A stretch of DNA of 64,000 nucleotides from Methylobacterium terricola (GTDB taxonomy: Bacteria; Pseudomonadota; Alphaproteobacteria; Rhizobiales; Beijerinckiaceae), in assembly GCF_006151805.1 (NCBI RefSeq), contig NZ_VDDA01000002.1:434001-498000 (forward strand), read 5' to 3'. A program made the position numbers and the translations under genes. This document shows, in pieces, positions 48,131-56,352 of this stretch (positions within the stretch are counted from its first letter, which is position 1; each line of letters opens with the position of its first letter). The notes beneath the pieces are model-generated. The model did no database searches, was not told where the DNA came from, and saw only the letters and a program-made list of their open reading frames with translations.

Positions 48131-49372
48131 TCAGGGCCGGCCGGCTTCGGCGGTGGCGGGCATGGCGGGGTAGATCGGGCGGACCCGGTCGCCGTCGCGC
48201 AGGAAGCTGCCGGCGCGTGCCACCACCGCCTCCCCGGCCCTGACCCCGTCGCGGGCCTCGATGAAGCCGCCGGCCGAGAGGCCGGTGCGGATCGAGCGCG
48301 CCTCGACCCGGTCGCCGGTGACCACCAGGACGGTCGGGCCGGACGGCCCGTAGACCACCGAGGCCAGGGGGACGGCGACGCCGGTGCGGCGCGCCGCCTC
48401 GACGGCGCCGCGGGCGAAGGCTCCGATGCGCAGGCGCGGATCGGCGTCGAGCTTGATCCGGACCTTGCCCAGCCGCGTCGCCCGGTCGATCTCCGGATAG
48501 ACCACCCGCACCTTGCCGGACACCGTCACCGGCCCGTCCGGCGTGTCGAGATCGAGGCTCGCGGGGGCGCCGGCGCGCAGGCGCGTCAGGCCGGTTTCCG
48601 GCACCTCGCCCTCGAGTTCGATCTCGCCGCGGGCGATCAGCCGGAACAGCGGCTCGGCGGTGGCGGTCGCGGTGGCGCCGACCCGGGCGGTGCGGCGGCT
48701 GACGATGCCGCCCTCCGGCGCCCGGATCTCGGTGCGGGCGAGCTTCAGGTCGAGCTCGGTGCGCTGGGCGCGGGCCTGGGCGAGATCGGCCTGCGCGATG
48801 GCGAGGCCGTTGCGGGCGGCCGACAGCTTGCCGTCCGCGCCCTTCGCGGTCGATTCGCGCTGCTCCAGCACCGCCGCGGTGGCGTTGCCGGTCTTTGCCA
48901 GCGACCGGGCGCGCTCCAGCGACAGCGACGCCTCGACCTGCGCGGCCTCGGCCTGCACGATGGTGCTGCGGGCCTGCGCCACCGCGCCCTCGGCCCGCGC
49001 GATGGCGGCGGCGTTCTGGGCGAGCTGGGTGTCGATCATCTCGCGCGACAGCCGCGCCAGCACCGCGCCCTTGGCGACGCGGTCGCCCTCCTCGACCAGC
49101 AATTCGGTGATGCGGCTTCCCTCGATCTCCGGCGAGACCAGGATCTCGTCGCGCGGCACCAGGGTGCCGGTGACGACGGCGCGCTCGACGATCTCGCGCT
49201 CGGCCGCCACCGCGACGGTGACGGCCGGGGCCGGCGCGGTCGCGACCACGGGACCGGCCGAGGGCACGGTCTCGGCGGCATGGGCGGAGCCCGGTTGGCC
49301 CGGCGCGGTCGCGGCGGCGAGGACGGCGAGAGAGCCAGCCAGGAATCCGGCGAGGTGACGGGGGCGGGTCAT
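48131..49372 (-). CDS. RND efflux periplasmic adaptor (membrane fusion protein)
   Basis: Adaptor linking the RND pump to an outer-membrane channel, 413 residues. Residues 1-32 form a signal sequence (AGFLAGSLAVLAAAT...SAHA). The order is typical: a lipoyl half near 85-105 (SRITELLVEEGDRVAKGAVLARL), a long alpha-helical hairpin at about 110-205 (AIARAEGAVAQARSTIVQAE, LAIAQADLAQARAQ), the second lipoyl half (TEIRAPEGGIVSRRTARVGA), a beta-barrel (EIELEGEVPETGLTRLRAGA) and a membrane-proximal domain. Its ATG (49370-49372) overlaps the tetR stop as ATGA, so translation is coupled. Confidence 0.93.
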   Translation of the reverse strand: MTRPRHLAGFLAGSLAVLAAATAPGQPGSAHAAETVPSAGPVVATAPAPAVTVAVAAEREIVERAVVTGTLVPRDEILVSPEIEGSRITELLVEEGDRVAKGAVLARLSREMIDTQLAQNAAAIARAEGAVAQARSTIVQAEAAQVEASLSLERARSLAKTGNATAAVLEQRESTAKGADGKLSAARNGLAIAQADLAQARAQRTELDLKLARTEIRAPEGGIVSRRTARVGATATATAEPLFRLIARGEIELEGEVPETGLTRLRAGAPASLDLDTPDGPVTVSGKVRVVYPEIDRATRLGKVRIKLDADPRLRIGAFARGAVEAARRTGVAVPLASVVYGPSGPTVLVVTGDRVEARSIRTGLSAGGFIEARDGVRAGEAVVARAGSFLRDGDRVRPIYPAMPATAEAGRP

Positions 49373-50052
49373 CGGGCGGGTTCCGGGTTGGACGACGAGA
49401 GGCCGGCGGGGTGGGCGCCGGCCGGAGTGGCGCCGGTGGGGTCGAAGCGGCCGTCGAGCGCCGCACCGATCAGGGTCAGCATGGCGTCGATGACCGGGCC
49501 GGGGGCGAAATCGGGCGAGAGGGCACGTCGCACCATGATGCCGTCGGCCATCACCATGGCGAGGCGGGCGAGCGCCTCCGGGTCGGTCCCGGGCGCCGAC
49601 GCCTCGGCCCGCGTCTGGGCCTGGCGGTAGAGGCCCGAGAGCCGGGCCGCGATCTCGCGTTCGAAGTCGCGGCAGATGGCCGCCATGGCGGGGTTGCGGG
49701 TCGCCTCGGCCCACATCTCGAGGCAGAGCACCGCCTTCTCGGCCGGCGCCTCGGCGAGGTGGCGCCGCGCCAGGGCCGCGAAGGCCTGCATCAGATCCGG
49801 GGCGGCCTCGATGCCCGAGAAGTCCTCGGCCACGGCCGCACGGTCGCGCTCGGCGAGGCCGGCGACGATCGCGTCCTTCGACGGGAAGTAGCGGTAGAGG
49901 TTGCCCGGGCTCATGCCGGCCTCCACGGCGACGTCGCTCATCGTGGCGCGGTGGAAGCCGTGGCGGACGAAGCAGGCCTCCGCCGCATCGAGGATGCGGG
50001 TGCGGCGCTCCTCGGTCGAATCGAGGCGGGCGGGGGTCGGGCTGGGCGGCAC
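49369..50052 (-). CDS. TetR-family repressor of the adjacent RND efflux operon
   Basis: Regulator of 227 residues. The TetR helix-turn-helix is at about residues 15-62: RILDAAEACFVRHGFHRATMSDVAVEAGMSPGNLYRYFPSKDAIV in outline. The C-terminal ligand domain runs from about 80 to 205; the last 20 residues are Pro/Ala-rich. It starts with GTG at 50050-50052. The gene is first in a three-gene operon with the adaptor (4-base overlap) and the pump. A perfect 20-bp palindrome lies 28 bases upstream of its start, which is how such repressors normally control their own operon. The inducer is unknown. Confidence 0.92.
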   Translation of the reverse strand: MPPSPTPARLDSTEERRTRILDAAEACFVRHGFHRATMSDVAVEAGMSPGNLYRYFPSKDAIVAGLAERDRAAVAEDFSGIEAAPDLMQAFAALARRHLAEAPAEKAVLCLEMWAEATRNPAMAAICRDFEREIAARLSGLYRQAQTRAEASAPGTDPEALARLAMVMADGIMVRRALSPDFAPGPVIDAMLTLIGAALDGRFDPTGATPAGAHPAGLSSSNPEPAR

Positions 50053-50080
50053 GCGGAATCGCCTTCCTGGGGGGCGCCAT

Positions 50081-50100
50081 GAGAATGAACGTTCATTCTC
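50081..50100. promoter_or_regulatory. TetR operator palindrome upstream of the efflux operon
   Basis: GAGAATGAACGTTCATTCTC, a perfect 20-bp palindrome. It contains the GAATGAAC/GTTCATTC half-sites common in operators of TetR efflux regulators. It is 28 bases before the tetR GTG and would overlap its promoter. Binding is inferred from position and symmetry. Confidence 0.75.
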
Positions 50101-50267
50101 TACACCGGGAGGCTACGATCGCCAAGACCTTGTTATGCCAAGGGGCCGTCCGTTCCGGGCCCATCCCCCCAAGTGAGGACTTCCTGCACCCTTCGATCCG
50201 TCGCAACTTCCGCCGACCGGCGTGCGTTAGAGGACCGGATTAAGGCTTTAGCGGGAGGACGTGTTTC

Positions 50268-50447
50268 ATGGCCATCTTCCAGGTCAGGCAGGCCGCGACC
50301 GGCGCGATTCTCTGGACCGGCGGCGCCGAGAACGAGCAGCAGGCCCTCGACGCGATGGCGCGTGAGGCGGGCTATTCCGACTTCTCGGCGATCCCGGAAT
50401 CGCTGCGCGGCGCGGGCACCCAGGTCGACCGGCTCAATCTCGGCTGA
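50268..50447 (+). CDS. conserved-looking 59-residue protein, unknown function
   Basis: A small gene with its own expression signals. GGGAGGA lies 7 bases before the ATG at 50268, and a strong terminator follows the stop by 33 bases. The product starts MAIFQVRQAATGAILWTGGA and continues ENEQQALDAMAREAGYSDFS to RLNLG. Length and pattern suggest two beta-strands followed by a helix (EQQALDAMAREAGY) and a turn. It has no signal peptide, membrane segment or cysteine, so it is cytosolic. I do not recognise a family. It is divergent from the tetR operon and shares its upstream region, including the operator. Confidence 0.72.
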   Translation: MAIFQVRQAATGAILWTGGAENEQQALDAMAREAGYSDFSAIPESLRGAGTQVDRLNLG

Positions 50448-50480
50448 GCCGCGGCCCTCGACCGATCGGCACCGACGGAG

Positions 50481-50504
50481 AGCCGGGGTCCGCCCCGGCT
50501 TTTT
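50481..50504 (+). terminator. intrinsic terminator after the 59-residue gene
   Basis: An 8-bp stem AGCCGGGG/CCCCGGCT with TCCG loop is followed by TTTT. It ends the short plus-strand transcript containing the small gene. Confidence 0.85.
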
Positions 50505-50645
50505 CATGCCCGGATGGTGGGAGCGGCATGGTTAAGAAACGGTGACGTGCCGTTCTCGCGCGCCGACCCGGGATGACGATGGGGGCCGTCCTCAGGGGGC
50601 GTCCCCGGGCAGGGGCGGGTCTCGCGCCGACCGCCCGCTCCGCGC

Positions 50646-51917
50646 TCACGCCCCGACCAGCAGACTTTGCCCCAGAAAGCCATTCGGCTCCGGCACCCCC
50701 GGCAGGGCGTAGAAATAACCGCCCCCCACCGGCTTGATGTATTCCTCGAGCGGCTCGCCGTTGAGCCGGTTCTGCACCGTCACGAATCCGGCATCGAGGT
50801 CGGACTGGTAGCAGATGAAGAGCAGGCCCATGTCGAGCTGGCCCGACGCGGTGATCCCCGCTGAGTAGTTGTAGCCGCGGCGCAGGATCAGGCTGGCGGC
50901 GGTGTCCGGCCTGCGTGGGTTGGCAAGGCGGATATGGGCGTCCATCGGCGTGCGCGAGCCGGCCGGGTCGGAGGCGTAATCCGGCAGGGCGTGCTCGGCG
51001 GTCTCCCCCAGCGGCGCCCCGCTGTCCTTGTGGCGGCCGACGATCCGCTCCTGCTCGCGCAACGGCGTGCGGTCCCAGCGCTCGACGAAGTTCCGGATGA
51101 TCCGTACCACCTGGTAGGAGCCGCCCGCCGCCCAGGCCGGCTCGGGCCCGCCGGGCGGCACCCAGACCTGGCGCCGCATCAGGTCCGCGTCGCTCGCATC
51201 GAGATTGGCGGTGCCGTCCTTGAAGCCGAGGAAGTTGCGCACCGTGTCCTTGCCCGGGCGCTTGACCACCTGCGGCGGCAGCATGCCCTCGCGTTTCCAG
51301 CGGGGGGAGACGAGGCCCGGGGTGTGGCGGATCACGTCGCGCAGGGCGTGCAGGTTGGTCTCGGCGGTGTTGGCGCAGAATTGCAGCAGCAGGTCGCCAT
51401 GGCAAAGCTTGCCGTCGAGGGAATCGTTCGGGAAGCGGTCCATCGGCCGCAAATGGCGGGGCTTGGCGCCTGCCAGGCCGTAGCGGTCGTCGAACAGGCT
51501 GGCACCGACGCTGAGCGTGGCGGTGAAGTTGTCGGGCAGGACCTGCGGCCCGAGGATGCCGGAATCCGCCGGCGGCAGACGCGGATCGAGGGGCGGCACC
51601 GGCCCGCCCTCGGCCAGGAAGGCGAGGCGCTCGGTCAGGAGGCGCAGCAGCGTGGCGAGCTCGCCGCGATCCTCGGCCAGCACGTCGAGGGCGACGACCA
51701 AGGCCGCGGCCGGCTGCGGCGTGACGATGCCGGCCTGGTGCGGACCGTGGAACGGCTGACGGTCGAGGGTGCCGTCGCTCGCCGCGGAGGGCGTCGCGTC
51801 GGCGGCGCGGGCTGGAGCCGGCCCGAGCGCCGCCGCACCGGTGCCGGCGGCCAAGCCCCGCAGCAGGGCGCGGCGGGAGGTCGAGAACGGGCAGGACGCC
51901 GTGGGAAACCGGGCCAT
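50646..51917 (-). CDS. efeB: EfeB, Tat-exported DyP-type haem peroxidase of iron uptake
   Basis: Periplasmic dye-decolorising-type peroxidase of the EfeUOB system, thought to oxidise ferrous iron or act on haem; 423 residues. A Tat signal is visible with twin arginines at residues 15-16 ([20 protein letters not shown]). The DyP motif [13 protein letters not shown] (GxxDG, with the distal Asp) lies at about 240 and the C-terminal half holds the haem-ligand region ([26 protein letters not shown]). I use the ATG at 51915-51917; a TTG 15 bases upstream would overlap efeO. It is the third gene of efeUOB, 11 bases after efeO. Confidence 0.95.
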   Translation of the reverse strand: MARFPTASCPFSTSRRALLRGLAAGTGAAALGPAPARAADATPSAASDGTLDRQPFHGPHQAGIVTPQPAAALVVALDVLAEDRGELATLLRLLTERLAFLAEGGPVPPLDPRLPPADSGILGPQVLPDNFTATLSVGASLFDDRYGLAGAKPRHLRPMDRFPNDSLDGKLCHGDLLLQFCANTAETNLHALRDVIRHTPGLVSPRWKREGMLPPQVVKRPGKDTVRNFLGFKDGTANLDASDADLMRRQVWVPPGGPEPAWAAGGSYQVVRIIRNFVERWDRTPLREQERIVGRHKDSGAPLGETAEHALPDYASDPAGSRTPMDAHIRLANPRRPDTAASLILRRGYNYSAGITASGQLDMGLLFICYQSDLDAGFVTVQNRLNGEPLEEYIKPVGGGYFYALPGVPEPNGFLGQSLLVGA

Positions 51918-51928
51918 GGCGGGGTGCC

Positions 51929-53041
51929 TCAATCCAGGCCGAGCTTGGCGCGCAGGGTCGAGAGATCCTCGGCCAGCACGGTGATCGGGCCTTTCAGGGC
52001 GGTGCGATCACGGTCGCTCAGATGGTCGTAGGGGGTGAAGCCGCCCTCCTCGGTCCGGTACTTCGCCAGCAGCGCGTCCACCCGCGAAAAGTTCTTCTCG
52101 GTGCGGGCGACGAGATCGGGATCGCGGGGCGCCACCAGCGGGCGCAAGAGGTCGAAGATCTTGCGCGCGCCCTCGATGTTGGCGTGGAAGTCCCACAGGT
52201 CGGTGCGGCTGTAGCGGTCTTCCTCGCCGGAGATCTTGGTCGCGGCGACCTCCTCGATCAGGCCGGCCGCACCCCCGACCATCTTGGCCGGCGGGATGGT
52301 GAGGTCGGCGATGCGCCGTTTCAGCTCGGTGGCGTCGGCGACGAGCCGGTCGGCGTGCGGCCCGAGGCCGTCGGTGCTGTTGTCGACCCAGAGCCCTTTC
52401 TCGATGCGGTGGAAGCCGATGAAGCCCGGATCGGCCTCCTTGGTCTCGAAGTCGTCGGCGCGGACGTCCATGCTCTTGTCGAGGTCGTTGAACAGGGACG
52501 CCACCGGCTCGATGCGCTCGTAGTGGCGGCGCGCCGCCGGATAGAGCGCCTTGGCCTGTGCGATCCTGCCGGCCTTCACGGCATCCGCGAAGGCGGCGGT
52601 CTGCATCTGGAACGCCTCGACCTCGGCCATCACGTAGAGCTTGTAGGCGGCGAGCGGGCCGACGAGCGCCATCGGGTCGGGAGCGCCGGCCGCCGCCGTC
52701 GTGGCCGCCGTCACCGTCAGCGTGCCCCTCGGGTTGCTGAGCAGCCCGCAGGTCATCGCGTAGGTTCCCGGCTGCAGGGTCGCCGACAGCGACTGCACGA
52801 AGCCCGGGATGATGTTCTCCCGCTCCTCGACGATCATCGTGCCCTGGAGGATCTCCCATTCCAGCACGCGCCGGCTCTTGTTGCTGATCTTGAACACCGA
52901 TTTGCCGGCCGGGACCGTGAGCGCGGCGGGCTCGCAGCCCTTGTCGGTCACCGTGACGGCGACGGGCTCGGGCGCCTGCGCCCGGGCGGGCACGGCGACG
53001 AGGAGGAGAACGGCGAGAGCGGCCGGCCGGCGGGCGGTCAT
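51929..53041 (-). CDS. efeO: EfeO, periplasmic iron-binding protein (cupredoxin + M75 domains)
   Basis: Captures iron for the EfeU permease, 370 residues. Residues 1-21 form a signal peptide (ending PARAQA). A cupredoxin-like domain covers about 27-112, with [19 protein letters not shown] and [17 protein letters not shown]. The helical peptidase-M75-like (imelysin) domain fills about 125-370 and has the HxxE metal motif in [15 protein letters not shown] near residue 210, plus [20 protein letters not shown]. This two-domain form is EfeO proper, not the shorter EfeM. It lies between efeU and efeB in the usual order, starting 21 bases after the efeU stop. Confidence 0.95.
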   Translation of the reverse strand: MTARRPAALAVLLLVAVPARAQAPEPVAVTVTDKGCEPAALTVPAGKSVFKISNKSRRVLEWEILQGTMIVEERENIIPGFVQSLSATLQPGTYAMTCGLLSNPRGTLTVTAATTAAAGAPDPMALVGPLAAYKLYVMAEVEAFQMQTAAFADAVKAGRIAQAKALYPAARRHYERIEPVASLFNDLDKSMDVRADDFETKEADPGFIGFHRIEKGLWVDNSTDGLGPHADRLVADATELKRRIADLTIPPAKMVGGAAGLIEEVAATKISGEEDRYSRTDLWDFHANIEGARKIFDLLRPLVAPRDPDLVARTEKNFSRVDALLAKYRTEEGGFTPYDHLSDRDRTALKGPITVLAEDLSTLRAKLGLD

Positions 53042-53062
53042 CGAAAGTGTCCTAGCGGGGGA

Positions 53063-53908
53063 TCAGGCGTGATGCGGCTGGGCGGCGGGGGCCGGCCGGG
53101 CGCCGGCCAGGAAGGCCCATAGGGCCGGGACCAGGAAGCCGAGATAGACCAGCACCTCGCCCCAGGCCGGTGCTTCCTGGTAGCCGAAGATGCCGGTGAG
53201 GAGCGTGCCGAGCACCGTGTCGGCGGGCAGGATGGGGCCGAGATCGAAGGCGGTGGCCTGGAGGTGGTTCCAGAGGCCGGCCTCGTGGAAGGCCTTCAGC
53301 GCGCTGGCGAGCAGTCCGGCGGTCACGAAAAGGATGAACACCCCGGTCCAGCGGAAGAAGCGGCGCAGGTCGATGCGGACCGCGCCCTTGGCGAGCGCGA
53401 TGCCGATGACGACCGAGAGCGCGATGCCGAGCCCCGCCCCGACCGGAACGCCCCAGCCGACATCCTGCTGCACCGTGGCGAGGAGGAAGAACACCGATTC
53501 GAGCCCCTCGCGGCCGACCGCCAGGAAGGCCATCGCGGCGAGCGCGAGCCCGCCCCGGCCTCTGCCATTCCCGCCGCGGCCGAGCGCGTGGTCGACGGCG
53601 CCGTGCAGCTCGGCCCGTACCGAGCGGGCGGCCTTGCGCATCCAGAACACCATCGTGCACAGCATGCCGGCGGCCAGCAGCGCGATCACGCCCTCGGCCA
53701 TTTCCTGCTGCTTCTGCGGGAACTCGGCGCCGATCGCCTGCAGCCCGAGACCCAGCGCCAGGCACAGGACGGCCGCCAGCACGACGCCGCCCCAGACCGC
53801 CGGCATCCAGGCCCGCCGCCCGGTCTGGACCAGGTAGCCGGCGATGATGCCGACGATCAGCGCCGCCTCGATTCCCTCGCGTAGCATGATCAGGAACGCA
53901 ATCAGCAC
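53063..53908 (-). CDS. efeU: EfeU, FTR1-type high-affinity iron permease
   Basis: Inner-membrane permease for iron, 281 residues and about seven helices. The two REGxE motifs that define FTR1 permeases are at 10-14 (REGIE) and 133-137 (REGLE). Helices are visible at about 1-25, 37-60, 72-90, 118-142, 150-172, 183-203 and 245-268. The His-rich last residues (QPHHA) face the periplasm or cytosol. The start is GTG at 53906-53908 with GGAAAG 8 bases upstream. It heads the efeUOB operon and is divergent from the capsule-type ABC gene across an AT-rich region. Confidence 0.95.
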   Translation of the reverse strand: MLIAFLIMLREGIEAALIVGIIAGYLVQTGRRAWMPAVWGGVVLAAVLCLALGLGLQAIGAEFPQKQQEMAEGVIALLAAGMLCTMVFWMRKAARSVRAELHGAVDHALGRGGNGRGRGGLALAAMAFLAVGREGLESVFFLLATVQQDVGWGVPVGAGLGIALSVVIGIALAKGAVRIDLRRFFRWTGVFILFVTAGLLASALKAFHEAGLWNHLQATAFDLGPILPADTVLGTLLTGIFGYQEAPAWGEVLVYLGFLVPALWAFLAGARPAPAAQPHHA

Positions 53909-54274
53909 GGGCGTCTTTCCGGGTGCGATCGAAGAGGCCGGTCTCTAACCCAAAATCCCGCGAAATCAAAGCCGACGACTACTTTGTATCTTGAGTGTAA
54001 ATTTTGTTTCTTGTCTGTATATTATTGAACTTGAAATAAGTCTAATCTGGTGGCCGGCCGCCGGAGGCGGGGGGACGCGGCCGGCCGGCGCCGGACGGGC
54101 CGGCTTCTCAGATTCGCCGCTTTTGCCGCCCAAGGAAGAGCTTGCCGGCCGCCGCGGCCGGCCTCGTTAACCGTGCGGATGCCGGCTCGGCGCATGATCG
54201 GACAGGCTGACACAAGCCCGCCCGTCGCCCGCCCGGACGGCGGACGCACCCCTTTCGAGCGTGCTTTCCCGCCG
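53909..54274. other. AT-rich divergent regulatory region between efeU and the ABC ATPase
   Basis: 366 bases without a gene. The part from about 53980 to 54050 is strikingly AT-rich for this genome, with T-runs, TATATTATT and AATAAG. It must contain the efeU promoter and possibly that of the capsule-export gene. I could not identify a convincing Fur, RirA or Irr box, nor a well-spaced -35/-10 pair. Confidence 0.5.
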
Positions 54275-54928
54275 ATGATCCGCCTCGACAACGTTACCAA
54301 GATCTACAAGACGGACGGATACCGCCGCACCATCCTCGACCAGGCGTCGCTGACCCTGAAGCCCGGGGTGAGCTACGGCATCCTGGGGATCAACGGCGCC
54401 GGCAAGTCGACCACGTTGCGGCTCCTGGCCGGCTGCGAGCTGCCGACCAGGGGGCGCGTGATCCGTACCACCCGGATCTCCTGGCCCCTCGGCTTCGGCG
54501 GCGGGTTCCACCCGATGATGACGGGTCGAGAGAACGTGATCTTCGTCGCCCGCATCCACGGCGAGGACCCGCGCCGGGTATTGGCCTTCGTGGAGGACTT
54601 CGCCGAGCTCGGCGATTACATGAACGTGCCGATCCGCAACTACTCCTCCGGCATGGGCGCCCGGCTCGCCTTCGGCATGAGCATGGCGATCCCGTTCGAC
54701 TGCTACATCGTCGACGAGATCACCGGCGTCGGCGACGCCCGCTTCGCCAAGCGCTGCGAGGAGGTGTGGAGCAAGCGGCGGGAGAACGCCGACATCATCA
54801 TGTGCTCACACTCCATGGAGACGATCCGGGATTACGCCCAGCAGGGGATCGTGCTGGCGAACGGCCGCGCGGTGATCTATCCGGACATCAACGACGCGAT
54901 CGAAGTCTACCAGCGCCTCAACCAGTGA
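54275..54928 (+). CDS. capsule polysaccharide export ABC ATPase (KpsT/BexA type)
   Basis: ATPase of a polysaccharide exporter, 217 residues, the typical short KpsT/BexA/CtrD length. Walker A is ILGINGAGKSTTLRLLAG at about 36-53. After it comes the subfamily-specific ISWPLGFGGGFHPMMTGRENVIFVARIHG. The signature is RNYSSGMGARLAFGMSMAI near 125 and Walker B is YIVDEITGVGDARF near 147, then the H-loop MCSHSMETIRDY. The opening MIRLDNVTKIYKTDGYRRTIL is also typical. The KpsE-like gene follows 106 bases later, but no KpsM permease gene is in the window. Confidence 0.9.
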   Translation: MIRLDNVTKIYKTDGYRRTILDQASLTLKPGVSYGILGINGAGKSTTLRLLAGCELPTRGRVIRTTRISWPLGFGGGFHPMMTGRENVIFVARIHGEDPRRVLAFVEDFAELGDYMNVPIRNYSSGMGARLAFGMSMAIPFDCYIVDEITGVGDARFAKRCEEVWSKRRENADIIMCSHSMETIRDYAQQGIVLANGRAVIYPDINDAIEVYQRLNQ

Positions 54929-55034
54929 GCGCGGCGCCGAGCCGCCCCGCTCCCTCCGTCCTCGGTCCACCCGTGTTCCTCGCCGGCCGGCGCCCCCCGC
55001 GCCCCGGCCCCGCCCGCAGCCGGAATCTCCCGTC

Positions 55035-56276
55035 ATGACGATCGACGCCCGCAATCCGGAAGGCAAGGCGCTCAGCCCCGCCGACCGCTCCCGGATGATC
55101 GGCGAGGCCCTGCGGCAGGCGGCGCGGGTCTCGCGCTTCTCGAACCCGAGCAAGACCACCATCCGGACGATCCGGGCGCATCGCCGCCGGGACCTCGTCA
55201 CGCCGCTCCTGTGCCTGTTCCTGTTCGTCATCCCGGCGATCGGCAGCACCGTCTTCTTCGGCCTCTATCTTTCGGACCGCTACGTCACCGAGGCGCGCTT
55301 CGCCCTGCGGCCGGCGATCGGCGGGGCCGAGAAGGCGGCGCCCGATTCGGTCGGCACGACGTCGAGCATCCCGGCCCAGATGATCGCCCAGGATTCGATG
55401 ATCGTCGGCGAGTACATCAAGAGTCGTACGATGGTCGAGACGCTGGAGCGCTCGCTGCCGCTGCGCCAGATGTTCTCGCGCGACGACATCGACCGGTATT
55501 CCCGCTTCGATCCGGAGAAGCCGATCGAGAAGCTGGTCCGCTACTGGGGCGAACGGGTCAAGACGAGTGTCGAATCGTCGGGCCTGATCGAGGTCACGGT
55601 CAACGCCTTCGATCCCGAAGACTCGCTGAAGCTGAGCCGGGCGATCCTGGCCGAGAGCGAGCGGCTGGTGAACCAGCTCACGGAGCGGGCCCGCACCGAC
55701 GCCCTGGCCGAGAGCGAGCGCGAGATGAAGCGCGCCGAGGCGCGGCTGACCAAGCTTCACCTCGCGGTGCGCGACCTGCGCAACCGCGACGGCGTGCTCG
55801 ATGCCCAGAAGAGCAACGACACCAACCTGAAGATGGTCGCCGAGATCCGCACCCAGCGGATCGGGCTCGCGGTGAAGCTCAGCCTGCTCCAGCGCGACCT
55901 GCGCGACGACAGCCGTAGCGTCCAGGACCTGAAGGCGCAGATCGCGCAGCTCGACGACACCATCGCGCGCATCGAGCGAGAGGCGGCCAACCAGGATCCG
56001 GAGCAGCGCCGGGTGCTCTCGGCCACGCTGACCAAGTTCGAGGAGCTCGATGCCGAGCGCAAGACCGCCGAGAAGTACTACGCCGCGACCATCGCCGCGC
56101 GGGAGCGCTCGCGGATGATCGCCGACCGGCAGATCGAGTTCTTCAGCATGATCGTCGAACCGGTGCGGGCGGAATCGGCCCAGCAGCCGCGGCGGATGCT
56201 GTTCATCACGCTCTCGATCGCCTTCTCGGCCCTGGCCTTCGGGCTCTCGGTGCTGATTCGCAAGGCGCTCGCCTGA
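55035..56276 (+). CDS. capsule export inner-membrane protein (KpsE/CtrB type)
   Basis: Polysaccharide co-polymerase family 3 protein that couples the ABC exporter to the outer-membrane channel; 413 residues. The cytoplasmic start is basic (RTIRAHRRRDLVTPLL). TM1 follows at about 55-76 (TPLLCLFLFVIPAIGSTVFF). A long periplasmic part runs from 80 to about 385 with coiled-coil segments (REMKRAEARLTKLHLAVRDL; IAQLDDTIARIEREAANQDP). TM2 is at about 388-408 near the C-terminus (MLFITLSIAFSALAFGLSVL). The motif SERLVNQLTERARTDALAES is well conserved in KpsE/CtrB. It pairs with the ATPase gene just upstream. Confidence 0.9.
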   Translation: MTIDARNPEGKALSPADRSRMIGEALRQAARVSRFSNPSKTTIRTIRAHRRRDLVTPLLCLFLFVIPAIGSTVFFGLYLSDRYVTEARFALRPAIGGAEKAAPDSVGTTSSIPAQMIAQDSMIVGEYIKSRTMVETLERSLPLRQMFSRDDIDRYSRFDPEKPIEKLVRYWGERVKTSVESSGLIEVTVNAFDPEDSLKLSRAILAESERLVNQLTERARTDALAESEREMKRAEARLTKLHLAVRDLRNRDGVLDAQKSNDTNLKMVAEIRTQRIGLAVKLSLLQRDLRDDSRSVQDLKAQIAQLDDTIARIEREAANQDPEQRRVLSATLTKFEELDAERKTAEKYYAATIAARERSRMIADRQIEFFSMIVEPVRAESAQQPRRMLFITLSIAFSALAFGLSVLIRKALA

Positions 56277-56352
56277 GCCGCTTCCGCCCGCCGCCCGGCG
56301 GGCGCCTCCTCCAGCACCCCGCCACACCGGTCCGGCGGGGCACGGACCGACC

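Noticed and set aside
44876..49630. 1584-codon plus-strand open frame opposite the RND operon
   Set aside because: Same GC-skewed antisense effect; no domain-like sequence, and the minus strand encodes clear pump and adaptor proteins.
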